Shown here one piece after another: positions 12,879-25,408 of a stretch of 64,000 nucleotides of DNA (position 1 is its first letter; every line of letters starts with the position of its first letter). The position numbers were made by a program, and so were the translations under genes. Location of the stretch: NCBI GenBank assembly GCA_948567375.1, contig OX419762.1, positions 12,220,001-12,284,000 of the forward strand, given 5' to 3'. The stretch is from Lunularia cruciata (taxonomy: Eukaryota > Streptophyta > Marchantiopsida > Lunulariales > Lunulariaceae). The notes below the pieces were generated by a model. It ran no database searches. It was not told the origin of the DNA and saw nothing but the letters and a program-made list of their open reading frames with translations.

Positions 12879-13302
12879 TGTAAAAGTCCAAGATTGAGGA
12901 GAAATAGGAGAAAGGAAGCTCATATTGGGACATTTGAATGAGAGAAAACTCCAAATGCTTAGCATGAGCTTTGGCTCTTGTATTTATAGGGAGTATACAA
13001 GGCCCTTGAGAAGCTTCTCAAGAAGCTTCCTTGAGCCGCTTTCTTGGAGTGCAAGCCAAGTTAATTGAGAAGCTTCTCAAGAAGCATCTTTCTTGAAGCC
13101 GCTTACTTGGCATGCAAGCTAAGTTAGATGGAAGTTTCTAGAAGCTTCCTTACAAAAACTACCTACTTTGGATGTAAGCTAAGCAAGTGGGAAGCTTCCC
13201 AAGAAGCTCCCTAGATATTTCTAGACTATTCAAGGCTAATTTGGCCTATTTACTACTTTGTTAACCTTGAGTAACTTTGCCGCTAAACTCCATATTATTA
13301 CA
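12879..13302 (-). repeat. 3' LTR of copy D
   Basis: Starts TGTAAAAGTCC and ends CCATATTATTACA on the plus strand. The TATA box is at 12981-12988 (minus strand). The four-unit heat-shock-element match GAAGTTTCTAGAAGCTTC is at 13131-13148. Confidence 0.92.
13131..13148. promoter_or_regulatory. Four-unit heat-shock-element match in the copy-D 3' LTR
   Basis: GAA-gt-TTC-ta-GAA-gc-TTC in perfect 5-bp register, about 140 bp upstream of the minus-strand TATA box at 12981-12988. Transcriptional role is inferred. Confidence 0.5.
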
Positions 13303-16300
13303 TATTCCCCCACCGCTAGTTGGTGATGTCCTCGTTGCCAATGAAGCTTTGAACTCTTGGATGGCCAGTTGTGCATTCTAGAGATGAGAAAGGGGTTCCA
13401 TGTGGCATCATGAAGAGGATGACCCTTCCAAAGGACTTTGTCCTCTATATGTTGTTGACGGTAGTGTTGGATGTGGCAATGTACAAGTATACAATCAACT
13501 TTGTACTCTTCATGATCATTGATAGGGATAGGAGGAGGGGGAGGTTGGACTCAAGAGGAAAAAGAAGATGGGTTAGGAACAAAGGGTTTCAACTTGGAAA
13601 CATGAAAGACATGATGGATGTGCATATTGCAAAGCAAGGCAAGTCGATAAGCAACAAGAGAGACAATTTGGGTGACATCAAAGTGTCCTATCCAATTGGA
13701 GGTAAGTTTATAAACTTATGTATCAAGTGGGAGAGGGAGGTTATTGGATGAGATCATGACCTTATCACCAACTTGAAAGTTGAGATTGCGGCAATGATGA
13801 TCCGCATATTGTTTTTGCAAGGAGATGATATTTGGCTTGTTGGAGGGATTGAGAGATGGTGGTCAACAAGGTGGAAGTATGAGGGACATAAGATGGAGGA
13901 GGAGCAAGAAGGGAATTTGGAACAAGTGGGTCTTGGCCAAAATTGAGCAAGAAAGGAGAGAATCCTGTGCTTGCCTGTTTAGAATTATTATATGTAAACT
14001 CCATAGTTGCAAGACATTCATCCCAATTGGTATGGTGAATGGTGATAAAGACATAAAGCATATCTTCCAAGGTGCAATTTGCACATTCAATTTGTCCATC
14101 AGTTTGAGGATGATAGGCCGTGGACAAAGCAAGCTTGGTGAGGAGTATATGGAAGAGTGCTTGCCAAAACTTTCCAATGAAGCGAGGATCACGGTTGAAA
14201 ATGAGTACACACAACATCCCATGATGCTTGAATACATTGTCAAAGTAGATTTGCGCCAAGGTTGGAGCATCCATAGTATTAACTGTTGGTACCAAATGGA
14301 TTTGGTTACTAAGCTTATCCACAAACACCACAATTTTTATGTGACCTTGCTTTGTCTTGGGCAAGGAGATGATGAGATCTAAGCTTACATGTTCCCAACA
14401 AGTAGATGGAATGGGGAGTGGTTGAAGTAGTCCACTTGGGTTTTGGTTACTGGCCTTGTTGCATTGCCAACTCTTAGATGATTGGACAAACTGCCAAACA
14501 TCTTGTGCCATGTTGGGCCACCACTATTGGTGTTGGAGGGTACCCAAGGTCTTGTCTACCCCCATGTGACCAGCTATTGGTAAATCATGGGTTTCTTGAA
14601 GGTGCACAAGTCAAAGATCACCTTTGGTTGGAACATAGATCTAGTCCTCATGGAATAGAAGGCCTTCTTAAAAGAAGAAGGTGTTGTTCTCCTTGTCGTC
14701 TGTCGTAAGATGACCATGTACTATTTGGAAGAGGTGATCTTGTTGTAAAGTTGACCAAAACTTGTTTTGGACCTTGGAGTCAATTGACACCATCAAATTG
14801 CCGTCATGATGAGAGGAAGGGATTTCAAATCAAGTTGTCGTGATAGAGCATTAGGGATGATATGGAACCAACCTAGTTTGTACTCAAGTTTGATGTCAAA
14901 TAATTGGAGTTCCTCCTCTCATTGATGATGTCAACTCTTCATGCATTCCAAGTGTAAGGTCTGCAACAATGGTTTGTGATTAGTGTGCATAATCACTTTT
15001 TTTCCAAAGAGATAATGCCTCCATACCTTGGTGGCATATATCATTGCAAGTTGTTGTCAATCTCAAGTAGAGTAATTTCTTTCAGCCATATTTAGTTGGT
15101 GAGACACAAAGGTAATGGAATGTAGTCCATCTGGGAATTCTTGTTGCAACATGGCTCCAATTGAAAATTTAGAAGTATCAAAATCAACCACACAACATAG
15201 TTGAGGATCATATAGTTGAAGAATGGGTCTTGAAGACACCATATGTTTCAACTTCTGGAATGCTTCTTCGTGCTTGGTGGTCCATTGAAAGCTTGAGTTC
15301 TTTCCCAATAGGTTATTCAATGGTGCAGCCACATGAGCATAATAATGGATGAACCATTGGTAAAAATTGACCAATCCATTAAATGCCCATACTTCTATAG
15401 CATCCTTTAGAGAAGGCCAATCAATAATGGCCTTGATTTTCTCTTCTTCCATCTTGATTCCCTCTGATGAGATCTTGTGACCCAAAAAGATAACTTCCTT
15501 CTGCTAAAAGGCACACTTTGACTTCTTGCAATAAAATTTCCATTGTTGTAGTTGTCTTAGGACTTCTTGCACATGATTCACGTGTTCTACCTTTGTCTTG
15601 CTATAGATTAAGATATTATCCAAGAACAACACCACACACCAATTCAATAGTTCCTCCAACACTCGGTGCATCTAATCCACAAAGACTACTAGAGCATTAG
15701 TGAGCCTAAAAGGTAGAACTCTCCACTCAAAATACCCACTCCTTGTACAAAAGGTAGTTTTTTGCATATCCTCCCTATCAATGGGGATTTTCCAATAGTT
15801 GCAATGAAGATCCAACTTGGAAGAGTATTGTGCTCCACTCAATTGATCAAGCAAGTCATTGATCTAAGGTAAGAGATATGCATTCTTCACTATTTGCTTA
15901 TTGAGTCCTCGGTAATCAAAACAAAAACAGAGTCATCCATCCTTCTTTGGAACAAATAGTATTGGTGCTCCCCAAGAAGAGGTACTATGCCATTTGAAAT
16001 CCTTCTCCAACAACGTAAGTGTTATTTGCAACTCCTCCAACTCCTTTGGTGAGAGCTGATAGATTGGTCTACTAGAGTAGAGTATTTCCTAGCAATAACT
16101 CAATCTTGAAGAGCATACCACAATCGAAAGGTAACCCCCTTGGCAGATCCTTTGAAAACACGTCCATAAACTCTTAAACTATCTCATCAACCATTGCTTG
16201 ATGAGGCTCTTGGCCCTCCTTAGATTATCCTTTGTGCAATTGGCTTGATCCACACCCCAAAAATAGACTTATCTTCTTCCAAAGCTTGCTCTATGGCTGC

Positions 16301-18073
16301 TTCACTAACAAACTTCTCATCTAGGGACTCATCTTTCTTCAAAGCTTGCTCCATGGCTACTCTCCTGGCAAACTACCCATCTTGGGACTCATCTCTCTTC
16401 AAGGCGTGCTCTATGGCTACCTTCTTGATAAACTTCCCATGCTAGGATAGACTATTCTTAGGTGTCTTATTCAGAGGTGCCAGACAACCTAATAAAAAAT
16501 TCCTACCTTCATGTTGTACTTGAATTTATCATTGGTTCCAATCAAATTGAACCTTATGACATTCAAGCCAAGGTAGTTCTAGAATGACATTATCGGGTAA
16601 AGGTGCCACTACAAACCTCATTCACTCCAAATACTCCTTCTCAATCTTGAAGGTAACAGGATGCAAGGAACAAAATGCACAACCTTGATACCATCCACCA
16701 TCATCAATCTATTTTTCATAACTGGCTTGATAAGAATACTCAATTCCTTTGCTACTTGCATAGACATGCAATTCTCTAAACTTCTAGAATCAACCAAAAT
16801 CTTACAACCCCAATTAGATATCATACCTTGCAAGTGAAGCAAACTTGCATAGGTTGAGCCTTCAATCCCATTTGAACTAATCAAGTTCCCAATAGGCGGC
16901 TTGAAATCTCCTATTGGGATTTCTCATTTCCTTGATCATTCCGCTCCACAAACTCCATCTGGGCAACTTATCAAGGTTGTCTATTCCTAAGTGAACATTC
17001 AACAATACAATGTCCAACTTGGCAATAATAAAAATAACCACCATTTTATCGCAATCTTTCCCTATCCGCTGTACCATGTGGTTTCTATTGGATAGCATCA
17101 ATGTCCATTGGTAACAATTCCTCCACCCGTTCATAGTGTATTAGTAGGGTTTGTGTAGATCAAAGTCAAAACCAAGTTGTTGCAACCAAGGAATCAAAAC
17201 GCTTAGCTAATTGCATGGCTTCTTCTACATTTTGTGGTTCTTGCATGGTCACCTCTAATTTGGTTTGTGACTTCAATCCCCTCATAAGTCAATCCAGAAT
17301 TTCACCTTCTTGTATATTTGGAATCTACATGATGATATTTTGAAATTGCATGATGTAGCTCCTTACAAAGCTAATCTGCTTCAACTCCATAAATTTATCT
17401 TGTGCGGCTCAGGTGGCATTTTTAGTTTGAAATTGATTGAGTATTGCCTCTTTGAATTCTACCCATGTCAAGATTGGTGTAACAATTTGTCGTTCAGCTT
17501 GCTCTACTCGGAATTGCCACCAAATTTTTGACACACCATCCAATTGGCTAGAAGCCAAGAGAATCTATTTTTGTTCATCTTGAAGATTGGTAGCTTCAAA
17601 GTAATGTTCACAATCAAACACAAAATTCTCTAGTGTGCTTGGAAGATTCTTGCCTTCAAACATCTTGGGTTTTGGAAACCATATTAGATCTTCCTTATCT
17701 AAAATTGATGCTCTCTCTATGTCTTGTTGTTTTTGTTGGTCTTGTTCATCCAACAATCAAGTAAGGTGCTCAATTTGCTATTACATAACAATGTTAATGT
17801 CTAGTATTGCCACCATGGCTACTGCTCTATCCCATTGCTCCCAATTTATTTAGTATATTAACATATAGATGAAGCACCTCCACCGTTCTCTATAAATTAC
17901 AACCGGAAGTATCAAGGTGATCATATGCAAAAAAATCTTACACAAAGCGTGAGGTGAAGAATTGTGTGAAATGATGCTTGGATAATACTTGGACACAAAA
18001 ATCCCAATGGTTTGGCGAAAGTGGATTTGGTCGTCTATAAATTCCTTCCATGCTATTCCTGCTATGATACTAA

Positions 18074-18498
18074 TAAAAAGTCCAACACCAAGGAGAGAAA
18101 TAGAAGAATGGAAGCTCAGATGGGGACACTTGAATAAGGGAAAATTCCAAATGCTTAGCATGAGCTTTGGCTCTTGTATTTATAGGGAGCATACAAGGCA
18201 CTTAAGAAGTTTCTCAAGAAGTTTCCTTGAGCTGCTTTCTTGGAGTGCAAGCCAAGTTAACTGAGGAGCTTCTCAAGAAGCTTCCTTCTTGAAGCCGCTG
18301 ACTTGGCATGCAAACTAAGCTGGAAGGAAGCTTATAGAAGCTTCCTTCCAAAAACTACCTACTTCGGATGCAAGCTAAGCTAATGGGAAGCTTCCCAAGA
18401 AGCTCCCTAGATACTTCTAGAATATTCAAGGCTAATTTGGCCCATTTATTATTTTGTTAACCTTGACTAACCTCATCACTAAACTCCATATTGTTACA
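18074..18498 (-). repeat. 5' LTR of copy D
   Basis: Ends CCATATTGTTACA. TATA box at 18177-18184 (minus strand). Three-unit heat-shock-element match TTCTAGAATATTC at 18415-18427. Confidence 0.92.
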
Positions 18499-18503
18499 CT
18501 AGA

Positions 18504-20600
18504 GGAGCAAGTCTATCTAATAAGGAGGTGTATGAGGCACTAGGTGTATCAAAGGAGAAAATCCTGGAGGATGTATAGCACCATGAGGTGGTTTCAACAA
18601 TAAGATGAAGCATCACTATCTACAACCAATATATCTTTGAAAGATAAACCTTAGAATATTAATGTACTGTAAGGTCTTATCATAAACTCTTTATACTCAT
18701 CAATATATCCATCTATCTCTAAAAGGTAAGCCATGAAGTGTGACCCGGTGTATACTCCAATAGGTAGAAAACCAAGATCCCACATAGATTGCAATAGTAC
18801 CTCCACCTCTCTCTTTGGACCACTAGTCCACAGGATTACCTTGAAGTGTGATTCAATACTCCATGAACTCCATGTTAGGATATACCATAAAGGACTACTG
18901 GATTTATAAGAGTGCCATCTTCTCCAACTAATCTCAACATACCACTCCAAGTGTGGAAGCAATAGAGGTCTATTAAGATCTCTCAAGTCCACCAAACAAC
19001 TCATGTCTAATATGATAATCCTCCTGCTCAAATTAGTATGGAAAGTATGCATGGGATTAATGCTCTAGAGAAGCTCATCCTCTCTCTAAGCTATGTGAGC
19101 CTCAATACCTCATCTTGCAAAACTTGCTTCTTCTCTTGAAACGACAAAGCCTCATAATATGTACCTCTTAAATGCAAAGGGGTGACAAGATCATCACTTG
19201 TACAAGGGCTCTAAGACACAATGTCCTTTGCTATATGAAAATAAGGCTCCTCCCTTGGCCCGCTTATGAGAGTTAGCAAAGTTTGACTTGCACAAGTGGC
19301 TTGCGTGACCAAAGAAGTCTCTACTCTTGTTGTTGATATGGCTCTAGTCTCACTAGGGTGATGCCCACCCAAAAATGAAGTCTGAGTAGCTCTAGTCTCA
19401 CAATCTATACCATCAATGGTGGTGATCTGAGTTCCCATATGCAAAACCAAAGGTGAATCTCTATGAGATCCTACCCGATCGTGATCATCATCTATGTGAT
19501 TGGTTTGCGTATCCACATCAATAGGAAGAAACACCAAAGGGTAGTGTAACATGCTTCCCTCCAACCACTTGGTAGCCTCTCATGAGCATCTTCATATACA
19601 TGCCTATGAGAATCTAACTAAATCCTCACCTCATGTAGAGTATTTTAGATCCTCTCCCATCAGTCTATAGTAATGGTAAGCTCTTTCATATAAAACATGT
19701 CTTGAAGTCTATATCCATATGCTATCAACTCCCTCTCTCTAATAAGTCCATCCAAATTGAAAATAATGTCAATTATATCACTCATAAGGCTATCCAACTT
19801 GGCCTCATTCTCTTTCTCTCAAAGCACTTACTAACTATCCTAGCCGCCGATGAATAGTACTCTCTTCTATAGAAAAGTGCATCTCTTGCTCTACTAGTCT
19901 ACTCACCCTCTCTAATGGGATATGCTCCTCTTGCTTCATTGCTCCTCCCTCTTAGCTAATCTACTCTCATGAATTCTCATTATTAACTCCTTCTCAACTA
20001 ATCTATGCTCCTCTAGTCATAAATGCTCTTCTGTCTCAACTAGATGCTCCTCTAGAGGTATACTTGCATGAGTTTCTATGAGTAGAGTTAGTGGCTCAAC
20101 TTCAGAGGAAACACTCTCATGGGAAGAGAGTGCTCTCATGGAGATAGTGAGAATGGTGTGTACACAAGATCTTTAGATGATCTACATAAGAATCTCACCA
20201 CCACTTATCCATATCATGTCATATCAAACAAGGTAAATCCATGATCTACTACATGACTTTAGCTTTAACCCTTAAAGTAGCATAACTACCCAAATCATAC
20301 TCCATCATAAATAAATAAAAAATATTAAATCCACCTACCTATTTACTAAATCCAACCACCTTGCTTGATTGTAGGAGCAATTACAAGCAGTCATAGTGAA
20401 TTTGCATTCATCACCTGATATATTAATTACCACTAACTCAACTCTTGTTTCATTTTTATCCCTACATTAACCACAACTTACTTAATTTTAGTTTCATAGT
20501 CTTGTGTGACTATGACATTGACATGATCAATACCACAATTTCATTGTGTGACTAATACTACTATTTGTCTTGTGTGAGTAAACAATACACACATTGCGTG
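18504..20600. other. Unassigned region right of copy D
   Basis: No recognisable element or gene. The minus strand has two moderate ORFs (18651-19052, 133 codons; 19211-19564, 117 codons) with no family resemblance I trust. The first contains an FKVILWTSG stretch faintly like HAD phosphatases but lacks the DxD motif. The text is rich in CTC/TCT words, suggesting decayed repeat sequence. Confidence 0.4.
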
Positions 20601-20602
20601 CA

Positions 20603-20910
20603 CTACCCCATAGTTTTGTTGAGAAGACAATATAGAAATGGGAGGGTTTAATGTCAATGAGCAAGTGCGGATTATTAAGGAAGTGTAAGTAGAAGAGACA
20701 ATGCACTTTCCCAAAGTTTTTCTGAAAGGAGATATAGAAAGAAACAAGAGGATTTATGGTCATCAAGAAGTGCAAGTAGAAGACATTTGATGTAATTTAT
20801 CAATTTTTCATAGTTTTGCTGAGAAGATGATACATAAACATGAGGGATTTGAGTCATTGAGAAAATGCATGTCATTGAGGATGCATAAGTAGAAGAAATT
20901 TGATTTGATT
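20603..20910. repeat. Degenerate tandem repeat, three units of about 100-105 bp
   Basis: The block AGTTTTGTTGAGAAGACAAT, then a GAGG-TTTA-TGTCA-TGAG segment, then AAGTGTAAGTAGAAGA recurs at about 20603, 20708 and 20809 with point changes. It gives rise to several overlapping minus-strand ORFs with related sequence (SPFRKTLGK / SSQQNYG), which are repeat artefacts. Confidence 0.7.
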
Positions 20911-21325
20911 TTTCAATTCTTCCTTGTGCTCAAACCTCCAAACCTAAATTCAATAGCATATTAGGCTCAAAAGCCTATATCTCAACTTGGGAGGTCAAAT
21001 AAGCTTAAAAGCCTCTATTTCAAGAGATCAAATTAGCAAATTTTTTTGCTATTGTTGGAAATGAGTTGATCACAAAATTGAAGCTAGAAGGTACATGAAT
21101 TATGTAATTCTAAACTTAAACACACAAAAGTCAAACCAATGTCATGGTCATACAAAATTATGACACAACAATCAAGTTAGTAGTGATTAGTGTAGAAACA
21201 ATGACAAAAGACTTGAGTTAAGGAGTAATTAACATATTATAAGACAACCCCAAAGTCAATGTGATTCCCTTGCAATACTGTAGGGGAGGTGGATTTAGTA
21301 AAATAGGAGGGTGGATTTAAAATTC

Positions 21326-21328
<3 letters not shown>

Positions 21329-21407
<79 letters not shown>
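21329..21407. repeat. (TA)n microsatellite, 79 bp
   Basis: Uninterrupted alternating TA. It creates YIYIYI ORFs on both strands that are not genes. Confidence 0.98.
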
Positions 21408-21410
<3 letters not shown>

Positions 21411-22415
21411 AGTACATGCTAAGTACCCTAACAATCTCTATGCAAGTCACTCTCACTCACCCTACTCATCAAGTGCCTCTTCTTTATCCTCCTCAAACTT
21501 GCCATAAATCTCCTCTACCTCTATCTTTGCAAGGCCATATACCAGCTCATCCTCATTCACAAGTCCTCTCTCGATGAACAAGGGGGTGAGAACTTGCCCT
21601 ACATGACTCACAAAAATGTCTAGAATCCATGTGGTGAGGTTGCCTATGGATTGCAATTAACTCTCACTCAATAGCAAATAAAATAAGCTTTGCACAATCA
21701 TATTACACCAAAGTAGAGTGCTTCATCTTACTCCTCACTATCAAATGAAGTTCCCATGTACCACTTGGGGATGTCTAGATGGAATAAGAAGAGGACATAG
21801 CATTTGGAAGAAAGGCCTAAATGTAGAATATGCACAATATCTTGCTAAGATCTCTTGGCACTATGGGCTCTCACTGAAACCTATCTTCAACCAAACTCTA
21901 TGGAACTATCTTCCTCCTCATAGCCTTAGGCAAATAAAATGACTCCCAAATCATATTAGTAGTGAGAACTAACTCTCTCACTCTAATACTTTCACAATGA
22001 GTATCCTTGCCCCAAATCCATGCAAAATTTATACACAATAGAACCTATACATCGTAACACAAGAAAGTTTATTTTTACAACCCCCAATGTGAGAGTTTAC
22101 AATTACAATTTACTCCCAAGTTGTGATCCATATGTCATTGATAGAGTTAGAGTTTATTGTCACAACCACGCATTCCTATTATTTCCTACTAGAAGAATGT
22201 AAATCTAATAAGGCATTCAATATGAAGATCATTTAGATGTAGTTTATTGCAGTAAATCATTTCACAAAAATGCAAAGCAAGAGGAGGAAGGGAATTTTGT
22301 GTTAATTTGTAATCACAAGAAAAAGCAAAATGTAAATAAGTAGTAGGACTAAATAGTGTATATCACCACACAATATATACTATGACCACATGCATAATGA
22401 AACTCTGAACTCTAA
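21408..22415. other. Unassigned spacer left of copia element G
   Basis: No known element. Short ORFs exist at 21462-21656 (minus, 64 codons with an acidic C-terminus) and 21718-21942 (plus, 74 codons); neither is recognised. Confidence 0.4.
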
Positions 22416-22420
22416 AAGGA

Positions 22421-22691
22421 TGTTAGGGTTTACTCTTATGCCTTACGGTTACACTATAAGCAGATGTATTTTGCACGTTGATGGTTGGAGTGAACAAGGA
22501 GAGTGTAGGAGCTCTTGCCTTGTATGCGCAGATATGGCGGTGAGCTTGGTATGTTTGTAAAGGTTCCTAAAGTATTACCATGGACATAGCCTCATATCAA
22601 GGTGAACCACATACTTTTGTGTAATGTGTGAATTTGCTAGTTATATACATGATGTGTGCATGTTGTTGTGACTCTAGTCAATTTCTCAACA
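22421..22691 (+). repeat. 5' LTR of copia G
   Basis: Starts TGTTAGGGTTTACTC and ends CTCAACA, 271 bp. By hand comparison, about 22 of the first ~157 aligned bases differ from the 3' LTR (about 14%), so G is clearly older than the chromovirus E nested in it. Confidence 0.93.
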
Positions 22692-23264
22692 AATGGTATC
22701 CAAGCAAGTAATGAGATATAAGAGTATCACTCACTCAAGCTCAAGTGCTAAAAATAAGACCTTTATGTGGTTTGGAAATAGAACAAAAAGTAATCAATGC
22801 GGTTCAAAGTTTCCTATTCCTGCTTGGTATGAAGAAAGGAGTCTATGAAGCAAGGAAACAATTTCAAAGTTGATTAATACACTTTATGTTTAGTCCATTG
22901 CAAGAGTCATCCACTGAATGAAATTTCTGTCCAATGGATTGAGCATTGTAAGTATATCTCCAAAAGAAAATTTAGCTCATTGTAATTGCACTTGTGCACC
23001 TCTTTACCACCATCTGAGCCTGGACATACCATCATCTTGGTCTCATTGAGCTCTAGATCTAGACAGTGCACAAGCGCCTCTAAATTTGGACGGCATGATT
23101 ATTGGCATGGTGAAATTATTCTAAATATTGGTGAGCAGTTGAGGTCTTCTTCTTAAATTGAAGAAGAAGTAGAAGTGGGTCCTCCTTGTGCAAAGGCTGA
23201 GGCTCAGCCTTAGATCTTTAGAATGAAGATTGCCCTATTCTGTCTAGTGCATCTTGACTCCTTG

Positions 23265-23884
23265 TTGCACACTTGAAGAAAGAATGAAGGCAAAGAACAA
23301 AGGAAAGCAACCCTTTGATGAGGTCAAGGCAGAAAATCAGGGAAGGAGGAAAGGAAAACCATAATAAGGAGGAAGCAAATCTTTTTGTCCCTTTTCCAGC
23401 CAGCACTTCCTCAATTGCAGTAGAAGAAGACAAAGAAGAAGGAAGGAAGGAAGGAAGGAAGGATCAAAAGCCTATAGAAGGCTCTTCATCACCTTGCTAC
23501 CAAGTTCTCGTTGGAACAAAAGGAAGTTAGGACCTGAAATCTTGAGGAGATGGCGGCTACATGATGGTGTGTGTACTTGCTTGCACACTTGAAGAAAGAA
23601 TGAAGGCAAAGAACAAAGGAAAGCAACCCTTTGATGAGGTCAAGGCAGAAAATCAGGGAAGGAGGAAAGGAAAACCATAATAAGGAGGAAGCAAATCTTT
23701 TTGTCCCTTTTCTAGCCAGCACTTCTTCCATTGCAGCAGAAGAAGAAGAAGGAAGGAAGGATCAAAAGCCTATAGAAGGCTCTTCATCACCTTGCTACCA
23801 AGTTCTTGTTGGAACGAAAGGAAGTTAGGACCTGAAATCTTGAGGAGATGGTGGCTACATGATGGTGTATGTACTTGCTTGCTT
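23265..23884 (+). repeat. Tandem duplication (~316 bp x 2) in the copia G leader
   Basis: The segment beginning TTGCACACTTGAAGAAAGAA at 23265 recurs at 23581. Each unit ends in the GGCTACATGATGGTG segment. The units differ mainly in the length of a GGAA tract (longer at 23437-23462). The region lies between the primer site and gag, so it is leader sequence. Confidence 0.93.
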
Positions 23885-25252
23885 TGTCTTCAGCCATAGT
23901 CCACTTTCTTCATGATGAGAGACTTCAGATAGGACATTGTATCAATGAAGGTGGTAATGAGGAGAGCTCAAGAGATAATTCTTTGGAAGGATCTAAGGAA
24001 TTAATCTTTGGTAATCTTGATCAACACCTATCAACCTTGTAGAGAGTGAAAGCATTTTAAAATTAGCATAAGGTAACACCTTGCTTCACATAATGCTCAA
24101 GTGTGGCTAGTCAGCATCAAGCTTAGAAGCATAGGACAAGTACAATTCAAGTTAGAAAGGATTCAGCACCTCTGTGTGGCCCGTCCATGTTTGATAAGGA
24201 AGTCCCATAGTGAACTTTTGCATATATATTGGCAAGAACTCTTCCTCAGTTAAAGGTTTGATGTCTCCCCTGTCTTAGAAAGCTAAAAGTATCTTCTCCA
24301 AGAAAAGAAAGAGAAGGTTGGAGAAGAAGGCCAATAGGGATTTCTTCTATTTTGTTGTAATTTGTAGTTGCAATTTTGAATTATGTTTGCTTCCTTAATC
24401 ATCACTTAATCCTTCTTGCTGTTTTTCCCAAGAGCCAACCAACTTGTTATTGATAGTCATCTTGCACCAACTTCTGATTGCATAGAGTGGTTGTGTTCAA
24501 TATTATGGAACTGATTTGTTGCACCAACAAAGACAAGCAAGAAGTAGAACCCAAAAAGTATCATTAGAAGACGAGCAAGAAGTAGAACGTAAAGAGAGTC
24601 ATTAGGGAAGAAGTCTTAGAGTTATGAATGTGGTATAGAGAATGTGGTATAGAATCTAAGGTTTTGATTTCCCGTTGAATTTAGTTCATAACTTTTGGCT
24701 TAAGACTTGGATAAATAAATTTTTTAGTGCATTTTAAGCCTTATCTTTAAGGCTACAATTGATGCAACTAGATGTTGACATTGAGTCCTTGAAGAAGCTA
24801 CTACAAAATGATTTCCATCTTATGACTCACTCCTAGTTTAAGGTGGAAGGTTCAAGGACTCTCTAAGTGCAACAATACCTACAATAGTACTTGTGGACCA
24901 TAAGAAAGTGAAGATGAGTACTTTGAAGCTTGTTGGACCCAATTTTGATTTGGCAAAGTTTGATGGCTACATGGATTACTTGCTGTAGGAATGGTAGGTG
25001 AAAGGAGTACTAAGAGCAACTAGTTTGGGTGAGCTCTTGAGGGAGAAGCCCAAGGATGTGAGACAAAGTAATTGGGATTATATGCAAGAGCAAGCCACAT
25101 GTAACAATATGGAGTTTAGCGACGTAGCTAGTAAGGCTAACGAAGTAGAGAATAAGCCAAATTAGCCTAGAATATTCCAAAAGCATCTAGGAAGCTTCTT
25201 GGGAAGCTTCCTGACTAGTAAACTTGCACCCCAAGCAGGTAGCTTCTAGAAG

Positions 25253-25270
25253 GAAGCTTCTAGAAGCTTC
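25253..25270. promoter_or_regulatory. Four-unit heat-shock-element match in the copy-E 5' LTR
   Basis: GAAGCTTCTAGAAGCTTC in perfect register, 130 bp upstream of TATAAATA (25401). A GAATATTC pair lies nearer the LTR start. The spacing resembles a promoter with distal heat-shock sites. Inference only. Confidence 0.55.
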
Positions 25271-25400
25271 TAACTAGCTTAGCTCGCACGCCAAGTAGGC
25301 AACTTCTTGAAGACAGTTTCTTGGGAAGCTACCTAGTTAACTTGGCTTGCACTCTAAGAAAGTGTCTCAAGGAAGCTTCTCAAGGGCCTTGTATTCTTCT

Positions 25401-25408
25401 TATAAATA
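25401..25408 (+). promoter_or_regulatory. TATA box of the copy-E 5' LTR
   Basis: TATAAATA is conserved at the same LTR position in copies A/B, B, C, D (both LTRs), E (also 30413-30420) and F (39030-39037, minus strand), which supports its role as the LTR core promoter. Confidence 0.75.

Larger units (their letters stand above)
12879..18498 (-). mobile_element. Ty3/gypsy chromovirus copy D, complete span with target duplications
   Basis: Minus-strand element with both ends defined: 3' LTR 12879-13302, 5' LTR 18074-18498, and identical 5-bp flanks CTAGA at 12874-12878 and 18499-18503. Inside, in coding order: a decayed tRNA-Met primer site left of 18074, gag (about 17800-17000), protease (about 16880-16600), reverse transcriptase (about 16080-15600), RNase H (about 15400-15060), integrase (about 14560-13780, with the HPQTDGQ stretch), chromodomain (about 13500-13370) and purine tract right of 13302. 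The two LTRs differ visibly at many positions (very roughly a tenth of sites by eye). It is broken, with many interruptions. Confidence 0.95.

Noticed and set aside
18651-19052. 133-codon minus ORF with FKVILWTSG as a HAD/NLI-type phosphatase
   Set aside because: The DxD catalytic motif is absent and the rest does not align with the family; too weak to name.
21237-21577. YIYIYI-rich ORFs on both strands
   Set aside because: Translations of the (TA)n microsatellite; no gene.
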